From JBDKGH01 sp039798265 (GTDB lineage Bacteria; Bacteroidota; Bacteroidia; Flavobacteriales_D; Sanyastnellaceae): a stretch of 59,862 nucleotides of DNA. Below are positions 26,024 to 34,621 of the stretch, piece after piece (positions within the stretch are counted from its first letter, which is position 1; each line of letters begins with the position of its first letter). The stretch lies in the NCBI GenBank assembly GCA_039798265.1, contig JBDKGH010000067.1, forward strand, positions 1 to 59,862. Reading direction: 5' to 3'. Made by a program: the position numbers and the translations under genes. Under the pieces are notes generated by a model. It saw only the letters and a list, made by a program, of their open reading frames with translations. It was not told the origin of the DNA and did not search any database.

Positions 26024-26710
26024 CAAACGACGAAGCAAAACTAAGTGACTGAATAAAACGAGTGGTACTATAAAGGAAGGAAGCCAGCTAAAAGGAAAAT
26101 GTAAAACAGCATAATTCGGACGTTCGAAATCCCATAGCTGAACAGGAGATGGTGCTGCCCCAATGGCCGTGACCACTATGATCAGTAACGATATAAGTCC
26201 TATACAGTTCCAAGCAACAAGGGCTTTTCTATTCATCCAATGTTTGTAGTAAGCAGCAAAGATCACGAGCGGCGCACTGATGCCAATAAAGAGGTCATAG
26301 TTGTGTCCGAAAAAGGTCATGCTCCAGGGTACTTGTTTTTCTAATGCTAGGCTATAAAGTGAAAATTCTACCGGAATACGAATGATGTGCACCCACATGA
26401 GGGCTTTTTCACTAAGCCCATCGATAAATCGTTTTCCGCGAGGAGTGTTGAAGAGTACCACCAAACCAATTAGGGCACTTGCAATGGGGAAGATGAGATG
26501 GGGAGGACTAGCCTTGCGATCCATATACCAGCCATTGAGTGAAAGCGTACTTTGAAAAATAAGCCATGCTAAAGTGAACAGTGCTACGGCGTGCATACGT
26601 TTTTTTACACGCTCATTTTCACTATACCACATGGTACTTACGAATAGAACATAAGCGAGGAGCGTTATACCCACAAAGCTCATGGTGAGTGCTATTGGAA
26701 GGTCGAGCAT
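26009..26710 (-). CDS. Conserved hypothetical polytopic membrane protein
   Basis: A 233-aa protein with about seven predicted helices, charged cytoplasmic loops and few soluble segments. I do not recognise the family. Upstream on the same strand, 11 bp away, is a DCC-family thiol-disulfide oxidoreductase-like gene, so the two may be cotranscribed. Its C-terminus is encoded by DNA that overlaps the last 15 bp of the convergent gene on the plus strand. Confidence 0.65.
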   Translation of the reverse strand: MLDLPIALTMSFVGITLLAYVLFVSTMWYSENERVKKRMHAVALFTLAWLIFQSTLSLNGWYMDRKASPPHLIFPIASALIGLVVLFNTPRGKRFIDGLSEKALMWVHIIRIPVEFSLYSLALEKQVPWSMTFFGHNYDLFIGISAPLVIFAAYYKHWMNRKALVAWNCIGLISLLIIVVTAIGAAPSPVQLWDFERPNYAVLHFPFSWLPSFIVPLVLFSHLVLLRRLLVVR

Positions 26711-26721
26711 GGAAGAAAAAA

Positions 26722-27123
26722 TTAGGGAAGAAAAAGTTCCTTTTCAGCCAACGAAGGTAAGCGGCAAGTATCTTTTTTTCCGAAAATGCGGTACCTATTT
26801 TTAGCAATCATGCGATAAACGCCATTTCGAAGAAAACGAGGAACAATACGAAGAGCTGCTAGCCAATTCCATGGAGCTCTAAATTGGCTAGCCAAGATTA
26901 AAACCGCATCTGATTCCGTTTTTACACCCTTTGGCGTCCACAATACCAGGGTGTTCAGGTCTTTTGTAAGCGACTCTGGGAGTAGCTTTTGGGCTGTTTC
27001 TCCTTGGAGAGGGGCATAGCGCAAGGAAGCGTTTTTCTGATGGCTCAAAGAAAAGTCTACCGCTTTGTTACACAGGCCACAAACGCCGTCGAAGAACAAA
27101 ATGGGGGAGGGATTGTTGGACAA
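26722..27123 (-). CDS. DCC-family (DUF393) thiol-disulfide oxidoreductase-like protein
   Basis: A 133-aa protein opening ILFFDGVCGLCNKAVDF. The DxxCxxC motif after a beta strand defines the DCC/YuxK family, which has a thioredoxin-like fold with two redox-capable cysteines. Members are predicted redox enzymes without a proven substrate. There is no signal peptide, so it is cytoplasmic. It is divergent from the GNAT-like gene and precedes the membrane protein. Confidence 0.85.
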   Translation of the reverse strand: MSNNPSPILFFDGVCGLCNKAVDFSLSHQKNASLRYAPLQGETAQKLLPESLTKDLNTLVLWTPKGVKTESDAVLILASQFRAPWNWLAALRIVPRFLRNGVYRMIAKNRYRIFGKKDTCRLPSLAEKELFLP

Positions 27124-27160
27124 TTGTCTTTTTTAGGAATCGGATACGAATTTAAAGAAT

Positions 27161-27168
27161 TAGCTTTG
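27161..27168 (+). promoter_or_regulatory. Predicted -7 box before the GNAT-like gene
   Basis: TAGCTTTG is an exact TAnnTTTG match, 35 nt before the ATG at 27204, in an 80-bp divergent intergenic region. Confidence 0.45.
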
Positions 27169-27203
27169 TATGCCTTTATTAAAAAAGTAGAACCTTTCCC
27201 TTT

Positions 27204-28469
27204 ATGAGTGAACCTCGCAAATCGTGTCCCATAACCATTAAATCGAGCCGCTGGCGCCTGCGCAAAAAGCGATTGGATTTTGTGATTACGGATAAGCTGG
27301 AAAGCCTCGATTTAGAACATTGGGAAAGTTTGAATAAACGAGGTTCTGTTTTTCTTAGTCCGGCCTATTTACAGGGGATAAAAAAGGGACTTGGTGATCA
27401 AAGTGATTTTTACTACACTTTATTTTCTCAAAAGGATCAACCCGTCGGAATTGCGGTCTTTCAAATTACCCATTTCGAGGCGGATGAGTTAGGTTCTAAC
27501 CTGAACGATAAATCAAGTTTTGTATCCTTTCTATCGAAAACGTTTGTCAATGAAGACAGGAGAGTGAAGGTTTTGCTGTGTGGCAATGCTTTCGCGACTG
27601 GCGAACATGGTTATGTTTTCGATGAAAAGGTTGATATGCAGGAAGCGATGGATGGCGTATGTTATGCCTTAACCGAAGTGCTTAATCAAGAAAAAGATAG
27701 AGGTCATAAAATTTCTGCAGTCATCATCAAAGACTTTTATAAAGGTACTTATCACCATACCGTGGGACTTGAGCGTTGCGGGTTTTCAGATTTTTCTGTT
27801 GATCAAAACATGATTTTACCACTCTTGCCCGAATGGAAAAGTTTTGATGACTACCTACAGTCCATGGTGACTAAGTTTCGAACCAAGGCCAATGCGGCCA
27901 TGAAAAGAAGTGAGGTGTTAGAAGTGCATGAGTGCAGTTTAGACGAGCTCATTCAGTATAAAGATGCCTATTATCAGCTGTATGAAAATGTGTTTAATAA
28001 AGCTGATTTTCGTTTGGGGAAAATGACTCCAGAAGCTTTTGTCGAATTAAAGAGTTCACTTGGTGATCGAATGATCATTCGGTCATATCGATATGAAGGA
28101 AAGTTAGTCGGGTTTTCGTCTGCTTTGTTATGTTCACACGCGATCGATGCGCACTTGGTGGGTATTGATTATAGTGTGTCAATCGATTTGGCTCTTTATT
28201 CGCGCATGCTGTATGATTACATCGCTTTGGGAATTGATCACCGAGCTGAGGCCATTGTGTTTGGACGCACGGCCGCGGAGATCAAGAGCACTGTTGGTGC
28301 CATTCCTGTTGATTTGAAATGTTGTGTCCGACATCCTGGTCGCATTTCAAATTGGTTGTTGTCTTGTTTCTTCTCGTATGTAAAACCGGGAAATTATCCC
28401 ATTCGCCAACCTTGGAAACAACCCGTTAAAGTGGAGTTGGATCAACGCGTTGGGTGGATGGAGCAATAA
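27204..28469 (+). CDS. GNAT-superfamily (BioF2/FemX-like) protein
   Basis: A 421-aa cytoplasmic protein. Its C-terminal half (about residues 225-395) reads like a GNAT acyltransferase: KFRTKANAAMKRS, then YQLYENVFNKADFRLGKM, then a strand pair in RSYRYEGKLVGFSSALLC and DAHLVGIDYS. This order is typical of BioF2-like and peptidogalycan-recognition proteins. The N-terminal half is less conserved. Substrate unknown; the domain order also occurs in proteins that add amino acids to cell-wall or lipid acceptors. The terminator stem overlaps the final codons. Confidence 0.65.
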   Translation: MSEPRKSCPITIKSSRWRLRKKRLDFVITDKLESLDLEHWESLNKRGSVFLSPAYLQGIKKGLGDQSDFYYTLFSQKDQPVGIAVFQITHFEADELGSNLNDKSSFVSFLSKTFVNEDRRVKVLLCGNAFATGEHGYVFDEKVDMQEAMDGVCYALTEVLNQEKDRGHKISAVIIKDFYKGTYHHTVGLERCGFSDFSVDQNMILPLLPEWKSFDDYLQSMVTKFRTKANAAMKRSEVLEVHECSLDELIQYKDAYYQLYENVFNKADFRLGKMTPEAFVELKSSLGDRMIIRSYRYEGKLVGFSSALLCSHAIDAHLVGIDYSVSIDLALYSRMLYDYIALGIDHRAEAIVFGRTAAEIKSTVGAIPVDLKCCVRHPGRISNWLLSCFFSYVKPGNYPIRQPWKQPVKVELDQRVGWMEQ

Positions 28470-28490
28470 GGTATTGCTCCTTTTTATTTT
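28460..28490 (+). terminator. Intrinsic terminator overlapping the stop codon of the GNAT-like gene
   Basis: GGAGCAATA (28460-28468) pairs with TATTGCTCC (28472-28480) around a 3-nt loop, followed by TTTTTATTTT. The TAA stop (28467-28469) lies within the 5' arm and loop. The MFS gene starts 9 nt after the tract. Confidence 0.75.
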
Positions 28491-28498
28491 TTATCCGA

Positions 28499-29731
28499 AT
28501 GAAAAACGAACGACTTATACTCTTGATTCTTGCCGCCATACAGTTCACCAATATTGTGGACTTTATGATCATGATGCCCATGGGTGCCATTTTGCAGGAG
28601 TCTTTACAAATCACCCCAGGGCAGTTTGGATGGTTAGTTTCTTCTTATGGACTAGCTGCAGGCTTCACTTCCTTCTTAGGCGTTTTTTATCTTGATCGTT
28701 TAGATCGAAAAAAGGCTCTTCTCACGGCATATTTGGGCTTCATGCTGGGTACGGTAAGTAGCGCGATTGTTCCTAACACACCAAATGCTGATTTGAACTA
28801 CGCGTTATTCATTGGCACGCGCATCCTCACGGGTGTTACTGGTGGCTTGCTCGGCGGATTGGTTCTTTCTATTGTGGGCGACTTAATTCCACTCGAAAGA
28901 AGAGGAAGAGCGATGGGCGTTATTACGATTGCCTTTTCGTTAGCCTCTATTCTAGGTGTACCTATTGCATTAACGCTGGTTGATGCTTTTGACCACAATT
29001 GGCATATTCCATTCTACTTCGTGAGCATCTTGAGTATCCCGATTTGGATATTGGCCTACAAACAAATTCCAGCGTTAAACGCTCATTTGAAAAATCATGT
29101 CGCTGGTAGCAGTCGATTCGAAACCATCAAACGAATTTTTAATACACGCGAGCAGCGCAATGCCTTGCTCTTTACCGTGCTATTGGTGCTCGGACAATTT
29201 ACGGTAGTGAGTTTCCTCACTCCTTATCTGATTGCCAATGTGGGGCTTGTTCAGTCAGATGTTAAATGGATTTACTTGGTGGGTGGTATCTGCACGGTTA
29301 TCACAGGGCCGCTGATTGGCCGAATGGTAGATAAAGTTGGCCGTTTTCGGGTATTTACCATTTTTGCTTTTCTCTCAATTATCCCGATTATCATCAATAC
29401 ACATCTTACAGTTGTACCGCTTTGGGTGGTGTTAACGATTGCAGGGTTCTTTTTCATTTTTGTCAATGGCCGCATGATTCCGGCTAACACCATTGCTACA
29501 TCTGTGGTCAATCCCGAGTACAGGGCAGGGTATATGAGTTTAAACTCGGCGTGTATGTCTTTAGCCTCAGGAAGCAGCGCTGCGCTAGCGGGCTCCATCA
29601 TTGATCAAGGCCCGAATGGCACGCTGTTGCATTATGATATTGTGGGCTACGTAGCAGTGGCGGCAACTTTGGCTTCATTGTTCATTTTGCGAAAGTTGAA
29701 CAAGATTAACAACGCGAAGTCAACCGCGTAA
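28499..29731 (+). CDS. MFS transporter
   Basis: A 410-aa major facilitator with about 12 helices. The loop 2-3 motif is GVFYLDRLDRKKALL and the duplicated loop 8-9 version is GPLIGRMVDKVGRF, both typical of drug/H+ antiporter-like MFS proteins. Start: ATG 28499 (MKNERLILLILAAIQFTNIV), just after the preceding terminator; the frame is open upstream but that part lies in the hairpin. Substrate unknown; arabinose- or multidrug-efflux-like families are the closest guess. The end overlaps the DUF1853 gene by 12 bp. Confidence 0.87.
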   Translation: MKNERLILLILAAIQFTNIVDFMIMMPMGAILQESLQITPGQFGWLVSSYGLAAGFTSFLGVFYLDRLDRKKALLTAYLGFMLGTVSSAIVPNTPNADLNYALFIGTRILTGVTGGLLGGLVLSIVGDLIPLERRGRAMGVITIAFSLASILGVPIALTLVDAFDHNWHIPFYFVSILSIPIWILAYKQIPALNAHLKNHVAGSSRFETIKRIFNTREQRNALLFTVLLVLGQFTVVSFLTPYLIANVGLVQSDVKWIYLVGGICTVITGPLIGRMVDKVGRFRVFTIFAFLSIIPIIINTHLTVVPLWVVLTIAGFFFIFVNGRMIPANTIATSVVNPEYRAGYMSLNSACMSLASGSSAALAGSIIDQGPNGTLLHYDIVGYVAVAATLASLFILRKLNKINNAKSTA

Positions 29732-30631
29732 AACAGACTCTGGAATGATAAAACCTCGAGAGATTTCTTTTCCATCGAGGCATTGTATAACAAGCTGTGC
29801 TTGTTTATTCCATTGCGGTGAGGTGAAGAGTTGATGCGCTAGTTCATCGCCCGTCATTGGTTTTTGTATTTCCCATTGCCATAAGCTCATCCAGCGATCA
29901 TGCGGTAAAATGTGCCATTGAGCCTGATTGCTTGACAGAAACTTGCTTTCCGGAAAAGTCATGTACCAACCACCGCGGTGATGAGGATGGGCGTGTTGGG
30001 GCGTTGTGAATCGGCCTAACTCACGGAAGGGCTGGAAGAAATACCCCTTCATAAACAAGAAGCGTTCGGTGGGTTGGGCAAAAAAGGTCTTCCCTTCTGG
30101 TGTGTCCAAAAGGCGCAGCTGTCGCTTTAATGTTTGCCATTTTTCATGCAGGGAATCGCGTCCATTCGGGCCAATCCAATAGCGCTGATGGCTATTATTT
30201 CGAACGCCTATGTAGTATTTGCAGGCCGACTCTAAATGCCAAAACAGATCGTCGGGTTTATAATGGACCAGGAAATCGATTTCTCCAAGGGTCTGTTGTT
30301 CCCGTTTTATTTGGTGATTGACGTGTACGATTTCGAAATCCGAATGGTTAAGGAGCCAGAAGTGAAGGAGTTGTTCGAATTTTTTACCCAGTAATTTTTG
30401 AGGATTTGCGGCTAAGAATTCATGTAATGGAGAAGGGTCTTTGTCTAGATCGATCAGCCAAGGGAGGTGTGTCATCCATTGGTCCAAGCACCATTCTTCA
30501 CCGATTACTTGAAAGGGCAGTTGTGCGGAGTGTTTCATGAGTGGGCAGGAGCCGATTACCCATGAAAGATCGGCTATTTCGGGGTGTTCGAATGTTGGGG
30601 CAACTCGTAACATGTGTGAAAAATCGTGCAT
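29720..30631 (-). CDS. DUF1853-family protein
   Basis: A 303-aa soluble protein. The core LLGKKFEQLLHFWLLN, then HVNHQIKREQQTLGEIDFLV, then WHLESACKYYIGV is the DUF1853 signature. The spacing of GEIDFL and the later E-x-x-x-K (LESACK) looks like the PD-(D/E)xK nuclease core, as I read it; no nuclease activity has been shown for the family as far as I know. The family is mostly proteobacterial, so its occurrence here may reflect transfer. It is convergent with the MFS gene and divergent from the next small gene. Confidence 0.8.
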   Translation of the reverse strand: MHDFSHMLRVAPTFEHPEIADLSWVIGSCPLMKHSAQLPFQVIGEEWCLDQWMTHLPWLIDLDKDPSPLHEFLAANPQKLLGKKFEQLLHFWLLNHSDFEIVHVNHQIKREQQTLGEIDFLVHYKPDDLFWHLESACKYYIGVRNNSHQRYWIGPNGRDSLHEKWQTLKRQLRLLDTPEGKTFFAQPTERFLFMKGYFFQPFRELGRFTTPQHAHPHHRGGWYMTFPESKFLSSNQAQWHILPHDRWMSLWQWEIQKPMTGDELAHQLFTSPQWNKQAQLVIQCLDGKEISRGFIIPESVLRG

Positions 30632-30670
30632 TTTGTTTGAAATACCGCATTTTTACCACGGTCACGCGAT

Positions 30671-30678
30671 TATTTTTG
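30671..30678 (+). promoter_or_regulatory. Predicted -7 box for the small-gene/ompH unit
   Basis: TATTTTTG is an exact TAnnTTTG match, about 55 nt before the ATG at 30733, in the divergent intergenic region. Confidence 0.45.
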
Positions 30679-30732
30679 TGCCGTAACCCCAAAACAACGG
30701 TGAGAATTTTAGCGACCATACCCCATCCTCAA

Positions 30733-30951
30733 ATGAAGATTTCTATTTTTCAATGGAATGAAAAGTGGATCATCGAATTTGAAGGCGGGGCATACAAACA
30801 GTCTTTTCGATTGAGCCAAGAAAGCGTGGCTTCATTAGAGGAGGTAAAAAAAATGATTACACCGCGTATGATTGAAGGAGCAATTGAGCGTTTTCGATCT
30901 ATGCATGCTGATTTTGGTGAGGCTTACCAACAAATTAAACCAACGAATTAA
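30733..30951 (+). CDS. Small hypothetical protein
   Basis: A 72-aa protein starting MKISIFQWNEKWIIEFEGG. It has two or three predicted short beta strands followed by a helical, Glu/Arg-rich C-terminal half (SVASLEEVKKMITPRMIEGA). I do not recognise it. The frame is open far upstream, but that part crosses the promoter, so I use the ATG at 30733. It is only 9 bp before the OmpH gene and probably cotranscribed. Low-complexity composition is absent and the codon use resembles its neighbours. Confidence 0.6.
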   Translation: MKISIFQWNEKWIIEFEGGAYKQSFRLSQESVASLEEVKKMITPRMIEGAIERFRSMHADFGEAYQQIKPTN

Positions 30952-30960
30952 TACCAGTTT

Positions 30961-31593
30961 ATGCTTTCAAAGATTTCACTAGCCATCAACGTTTTGTTGA
31001 TTATTGCAGTAGCCATCTTATTTACTCGTACATCAAAAAATGCTGCAAAGGAGGAAGTTTCTGAAGCTCCAGTGGCATCTGCGTTCGCTTCTGGCGACTC
31101 TGTGCGGGTTCCTATTGTGGCCTATGTCAATGCCGATTCATTGAATGAAAAATACAAGTTCATAACGGATAAAACAAAATCGTTGGAAGCGAATCTGCGC
31201 AGCTCTGATGAAAAAATTCAGCGAGAATATGCGAAGCGCGAAAAAGAATGGAATGAGCTGATGGCCTACGCTCAAAGTAAAAAGTTACCCGATGATGAGG
31301 CGGCTATCGTTGAGCAGCGCCTGGCCACTCTTCAAGGAGAGATGGATAAAATACAGAACGACGAGAAAAACCAATTGATGGAGAGCGAGGCAAAGCTTCA
31401 GGAAGAGCTGCACAAGCGCGTGGAGTTGTTTTTGGAATCCTTTACCAAGCAAAAAGGAATTGACTATGTATTGAACTATTCAGTTACTACTCCTGTTGTG
31501 TTGTACGGTAATCCGGCTTACGATGTCACAAGTGAAGTGTTGAGCGGATTGAATGCGGAGTACGAACAAGAAAAGTCGGCGGAGAAGAAATAA
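30961..31593 (+). CDS. OmpH/Skp-family periplasmic chaperone
   Basis: A 210-aa protein. An N-terminal hydrophobic helix (residues 5-23) is a signal peptide or membrane anchor. After a linker come VAYVNADSLNEKYKF, the beta start of OmpH/Skp, then a long charged coiled coil (about residues 65-165) and a return strand IDYVLNYSV...VVLYGNPAYDVT. Skp-type trimers hold unfolded outer-membrane proteins in the periplasm. The final residues are Lys-rich. It overlaps the next gene by 1 bp. Confidence 0.87.
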   Translation: MLSKISLAINVLLIIAVAILFTRTSKNAAKEEVSEAPVASAFASGDSVRVPIVAYVNADSLNEKYKFITDKTKSLEANLRSSDEKIQREYAKREKEWNELMAYAQSKKLPDDEAAIVEQRLATLQGEMDKIQNDEKNQLMESEAKLQEELHKRVELFLESFTKQKGIDYVLNYSVTTPVVLYGNPAYDVTSEVLSGLNAEYEQEKSAEKK

Positions 31594-32141
31594 TGACACT
31601 GGCGGAACAAAAGCAAAAACAGAATATTGCAGAGTATATCATCTTCATGTGGCAGATGGAGGATTTGATGCGTGCTGTTTATTTTGACGACGTGGCACTC
31701 GATGAATTTATCCGAGGATTTACGCCGTCAGAGGAAGCATTTTTAGCCGAAAAAAAATGGTTTCGAGATCTTATTCGCAAAATGAAAAGTGAGCGAATAG
31801 AACAACGAGGGCATTTGAGTGAGCTGCACGAGTTGCTATTTGAGTTGAATTTTCTTCATAACACGTTGATGAATGTTCTGAAGGATAAGGTCTATCTCGA
31901 TCTTTATCGCACTGCTCAACCGCATTTACAAGAATATTTGCAACACAGCGATGGTAAGAGTACCAACGATGTTGAAACGGCTTTACATGCCCTGTATGGT
32001 CTTTTGGTGTTGCGTTTGAAAAGAGCACCTATTTCTCCAGCCACTGAGGAGGCGATGTCTACCTTTAGTCAATTGTTAGCTCGATTGGCTCATCACTACG
32101 GGCAGATGAAAAATGGGGAAGTCAATTATTCGTTGAATTAG
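31593..32141 (+). CDS. DUF4924-family protein
   Basis: A 182-aa, all-helical cytoplasmic protein. It opens with MTLAEQKQKQNIAEYIIFMWQ, which matches the N-terminus of DUF4924, a family I know only from Bacteroidota. Function unknown. It shares one base with the OmpH stop and is followed by a strong terminator, so it closes the three-gene unit (small gene, ompH, DUF4924). Confidence 0.8.
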   Translation: MTLAEQKQKQNIAEYIIFMWQMEDLMRAVYFDDVALDEFIRGFTPSEEAFLAEKKWFRDLIRKMKSERIEQRGHLSELHELLFELNFLHNTLMNVLKDKVYLDLYRTAQPHLQEYLQHSDGKSTNDVETALHALYGLLVLRLKRAPISPATEEAMSTFSQLLARLAHHYGQMKNGEVNYSLN

Positions 32142-32161
32142 ATCAACACACCGATAAAAAC

Positions 32162-32198
32162 AAAAAGCTGTCTCGGCTAAGCGGAGACAGCTTTTTTT
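32162..32198. terminator. Bidirectional intrinsic terminator
   Basis: A perfect 13-bp stem, AAAAAGCTGTCTC (32162-32174) with GAGACAGCTTTTT (32184-32196), 9-nt loop, and more T afterwards. It separates the DUF4924 gene from the convergent response regulator. Confidence 0.88.
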
Positions 32199-32221
32199 AT
32201 GGATTGCTATTTACTTTCAAC

Positions 32222-32725
32222 TTAAGAAAGAAGTCGCTGGCGGAGAATGAACTCGAATTGAGCGTTCTGTCTTTTAAGTTGTTGGATGAGTTGTTCTTGT
32301 TCGAGCATTGACTTGAACTGTTCCCAAGCCTCAGAAACCATGCGAGCGATTTCTTTCATATTGAAAGGTTTGGTGAGGATGCGGAAAACTTTTCCTTTGT
32401 TAACTGCTTCCACCACTGGAACTAATTCGCTGTAGCCGGTGAGAAGGATGCGCTGTACACCTGGGTAGTCAGCTGAGATGCTTTCCAAGAATTCTACTCC
32501 GCTCATGGCAGGCATATTATGGTCGGCAATTACAATCTGAATATTATCCGAAGCTATCATATTATAGGCTTCTACAGGGTTGGAGCTGGTGAACACTGTA
32601 AACTGGTCCCTGAAGTTGGCACGAAAGGAGTCCAGATTAGCTTGGTCATCATCGATGTACAGTACCCTGGGTTTGTCGTCTCCTATGGGAGCGGCATTGC
32701 GTGGTGAGGATACGTTCAGTGTCAT
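32222..32725 (-). CDS. Response regulator (REC plus helical tail)
   Basis: A REC domain with Asp residues in YIDDDQ, phospho-acceptor Asp68 (IADHNMP), a Thr/Ser switch in LLTGYS and Lys in ILTKPF. A helical, Gln-rich tail of about 35 residues follows, with no DNA-binding domain. I use the ATG at 32725 (MTLNVSSPRN, 167 aa) just before the REC fold; ATGs further upstream (32782) would add a disordered tail. The REC fold closely resembles that in the REC-kinase hybrid at 38895-39989 (shared pattern GVEF, TGY, NKG), so the two look like paralogues. Confidence 0.83.
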   Translation of the reverse strand: MTLNVSSPRNAAPIGDDKPRVLYIDDDQANLDSFRANFRDQFTVFTSSNPVEAYNMIASDNIQIVIADHNMPAMSGVEFLESISADYPGVQRILLTGYSELVPVVEAVNKGKVFRILTKPFNMKEIARMVSEAWEQFKSMLEQEQLIQQLKRQNAQFEFILRQRLLS

Positions 32726-32934
32726 TTTTGTGAGTATTTGAGTCACTGTTACGTCACCAGCATTGGGAAGGTTACGTTCCATGGTTAATTTGTTGGGCGG
32801 TAAGGGTGGTTTTGTTTCCCTTGCTATACTGGAAATCCGGATAGCTGATAGAGAATCGTTTAAGCCACGCAATAGTCGCTAGATTTAGGTATAGTGGCAA
32901 GCGTAGTTATACGGATTGTTTACGTAGCATTACG

Positions 32935-33321
32935 TTAAGCAGGCTTTCGATCCAATACGATTAGGAGTTTCTCCAAGAGCACTTCATTGCGGCTTTGCGA
33001 TTTGAGCAAGGTTTCAATGAGTTCTTGATGATGATTCAGCAAGCTTGTCCAGTAGGGGGCTGCAGGTATGAGGTCGTTTACCCGTTTCATTTGTCCTTTG
33101 CTGAGGTCCGACTTTGGCTCGGCAGCAATGGAGTCAGGGATAAAAACATTACTATTTACACCATATAAAGTACTGAGCTGCTTGAGGTCTTCCATTTTGA
33201 GATCACGTAGACCGTTTTCAAGTCGGCTGTACTCTGGTTGAGACATGTTGAGTTGGCTGGCTACAAACTCTTGCTTGAGATTGTGCAGCATACGGAGTTC
33301 ACGAATTTTTGGGTAATTCAT
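32935..33321 (-). CDS. XRE-family helix-turn-helix transcriptional regulator
   Basis: A 128-aa protein with an N-terminal lambda-repressor-type helix-turn-helix (about residues 6-60; KIRELRMLHNLKQEFVAS then QPEYSRLENGLRDLKMEDL). The C-terminal half is short and helical (HHQELIETLLKSQSRNEVLLEKL), probably a dimer interface. There is no protease or ligand domain. It faces the promoter region of the PAS-like gene, and two TTAATTGGT repeats just upstream of its start may be its operator. Confidence 0.85.
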   Translation of the reverse strand: MNYPKIRELRMLHNLKQEFVASQLNMSQPEYSRLENGLRDLKMEDLKQLSTLYGVNSNVFIPDSIAAEPKSDLSKGQMKRVNDLIPAAPYWTSLLNHHQELIETLLKSQSRNEVLLEKLLIVLDRKPA

Positions 33322-33332
33322 AGCAAGTAGAA

Positions 33333-33355
33333 TTAATTGGTTTAGGTTAATTGGT
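33333..33355. promoter_or_regulatory. Direct-repeat candidate operator upstream of the XRE regulator
   Basis: TTAATTGGT occurs at 33333-33341 and again at 33347-33355, 14 bp start to start, 12 nt before the XRE start codon. This is consistent with autoregulation by the HTH protein, but no other copy was seen in the window to support it. Confidence 0.3.
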
Positions 33356-33460
33356 GCGTTTTGTTTTGTGAGACAAAAATGATAGCAGAAAAAATGCTAT
33401 GAGTTGAAAGTCGGATTTTTCGAAAAAAATAAATATGCTGAATACATGTAATAAAGTTAT

Positions 33461-34621
33461 TTACGGCCTAGATAATTCGGATTTTTCGAATTCTTTGAAT
33501 GAGATTTTATTTTTCACTAAAGGAGTTCGATCGGTTTCAATAATCGATCTGTAGATAAGAGTAGAAACTTTTTTGGGTATGGGTATAAGCCCTAATTTAC
33601 GGGCGTAATGGACACATTGCTGATCACTAACAATGGGTTTTCCGTCAAATGTTTTGTCCCAAATACCCATCGTTTCGGTGAGTTTAGGACGAATTAATTT
33701 GGTGAAACTGTCACCTACTTGGTGTTCATCTTTGGCATATTCAATATTGGCCAAATCCAACAATTTGCGGTTGAATTCATTGGCAATTTGTTTGTTTCGA
33801 TCATTATTTAACTTCTCGTGGAGTAGTAATATGTGTTTAGTAGGAATGCCGATTAGATTAGCATTAATGAGATAGGCGAGGGCATTAAGGTTCTGTGCCT
33901 GAATGGGTGAAGAGACAAATGCCGGTTGTACATAATCAAAGTGGGCTTCATCGAGCATCGTGTATTCATTCAAATGAAATCGGGGTTTCATGTCAGAATA
34001 TCCATGCTCTTTTGAGTAGATTAAAAAGGCTCTTTTGCACATAGTCATATAGCCCATTTCTCGAATTTCGGGAATTGAACTGCGAGAAACATTTAATCGA
34101 AATCGCACTTCATAGTAATCGCGATTAGCGGAAAATGAAAATCCAGGAAGAGAAAGGATCGTATAGGCCACCGCCGCCCATCGGATCAAATGGTCCACAT
34201 CTTCCGGGTGATGAAGGGGATTGGTAGGGTCTAATCCCAATAGCGCCATCATATTAAAGTCTTCTTTTTTTATACCAATCTTTTGCTCTATGGTGGGGTC
34301 TACATAATTGAAGCTTTTTTCTTGAGTGTCATATACAGCATAAAAGGTATTCATCCCGGAATCCAGCCGTTTCAGCTTATCTGAGAGGTCTTCAATGGTA
34401 AAGCCATTTGAATAATTGCCTTGTGCTTCATTTAGTGCTGAAAGGGCTATCAGTGGAGGATTGGTTTTAGCGTGTTCACGACAAATAATCATCTTAGAAT
34501 AAATACTATCGGTAAAAGCGCGGATATCACTAAAGTCTTTACCTGCTTTTGCGTGCTCTGTGCTAAATTCATGAATGAGAGAGGTCCACCTGGGAAAAGT
34601 GAGTTTAGTTAGCGACTTCAT
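33461..34621 (-). CDS. PAS-like orphan signalling protein
   Basis: A 386-aa soluble protein. The N-terminal half looks like a PAS fold: FYAVYDTQEKSFNYVDPTIEQKIG and then HHPEDVDHLIRW, with a strand pair YEVRFRLNVSRSS and FLIYSKEHGYS. Many Bacteroidota LuxR-type regulators have this kind of PAS domain, but the C-terminal ~150 residues here show no LuxR helix-turn-helix I can identify (the segment GIPTKHILLLHEKLNNDRNK is the only faint hint). It may be a decayed or divergent regulator. Codons are AT-rich compared with its neighbours. Function unknown. Confidence 0.6.
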   Translation of the reverse strand: MKSLTKLTFPRWTSLIHEFSTEHAKAGKDFSDIRAFTDSIYSKMIICREHAKTNPPLIALSALNEAQGNYSNGFTIEDLSDKLKRLDSGMNTFYAVYDTQEKSFNYVDPTIEQKIGIKKEDFNMMALLGLDPTNPLHHPEDVDHLIRWAAVAYTILSLPGFSFSANRDYYEVRFRLNVSRSSIPEIREMGYMTMCKRAFLIYSKEHGYSDMKPRFHLNEYTMLDEAHFDYVQPAFVSSPIQAQNLNALAYLINANLIGIPTKHILLLHEKLNNDRNKQIANEFNRKLLDLANIEYAKDEHQVGDSFTKLIRPKLTETMGIWDKTFDGKPIVSDQQCVHYARKLGLIPIPKKVSTLIYRSIIETDRTPLVKNKISFKEFEKSELSRP

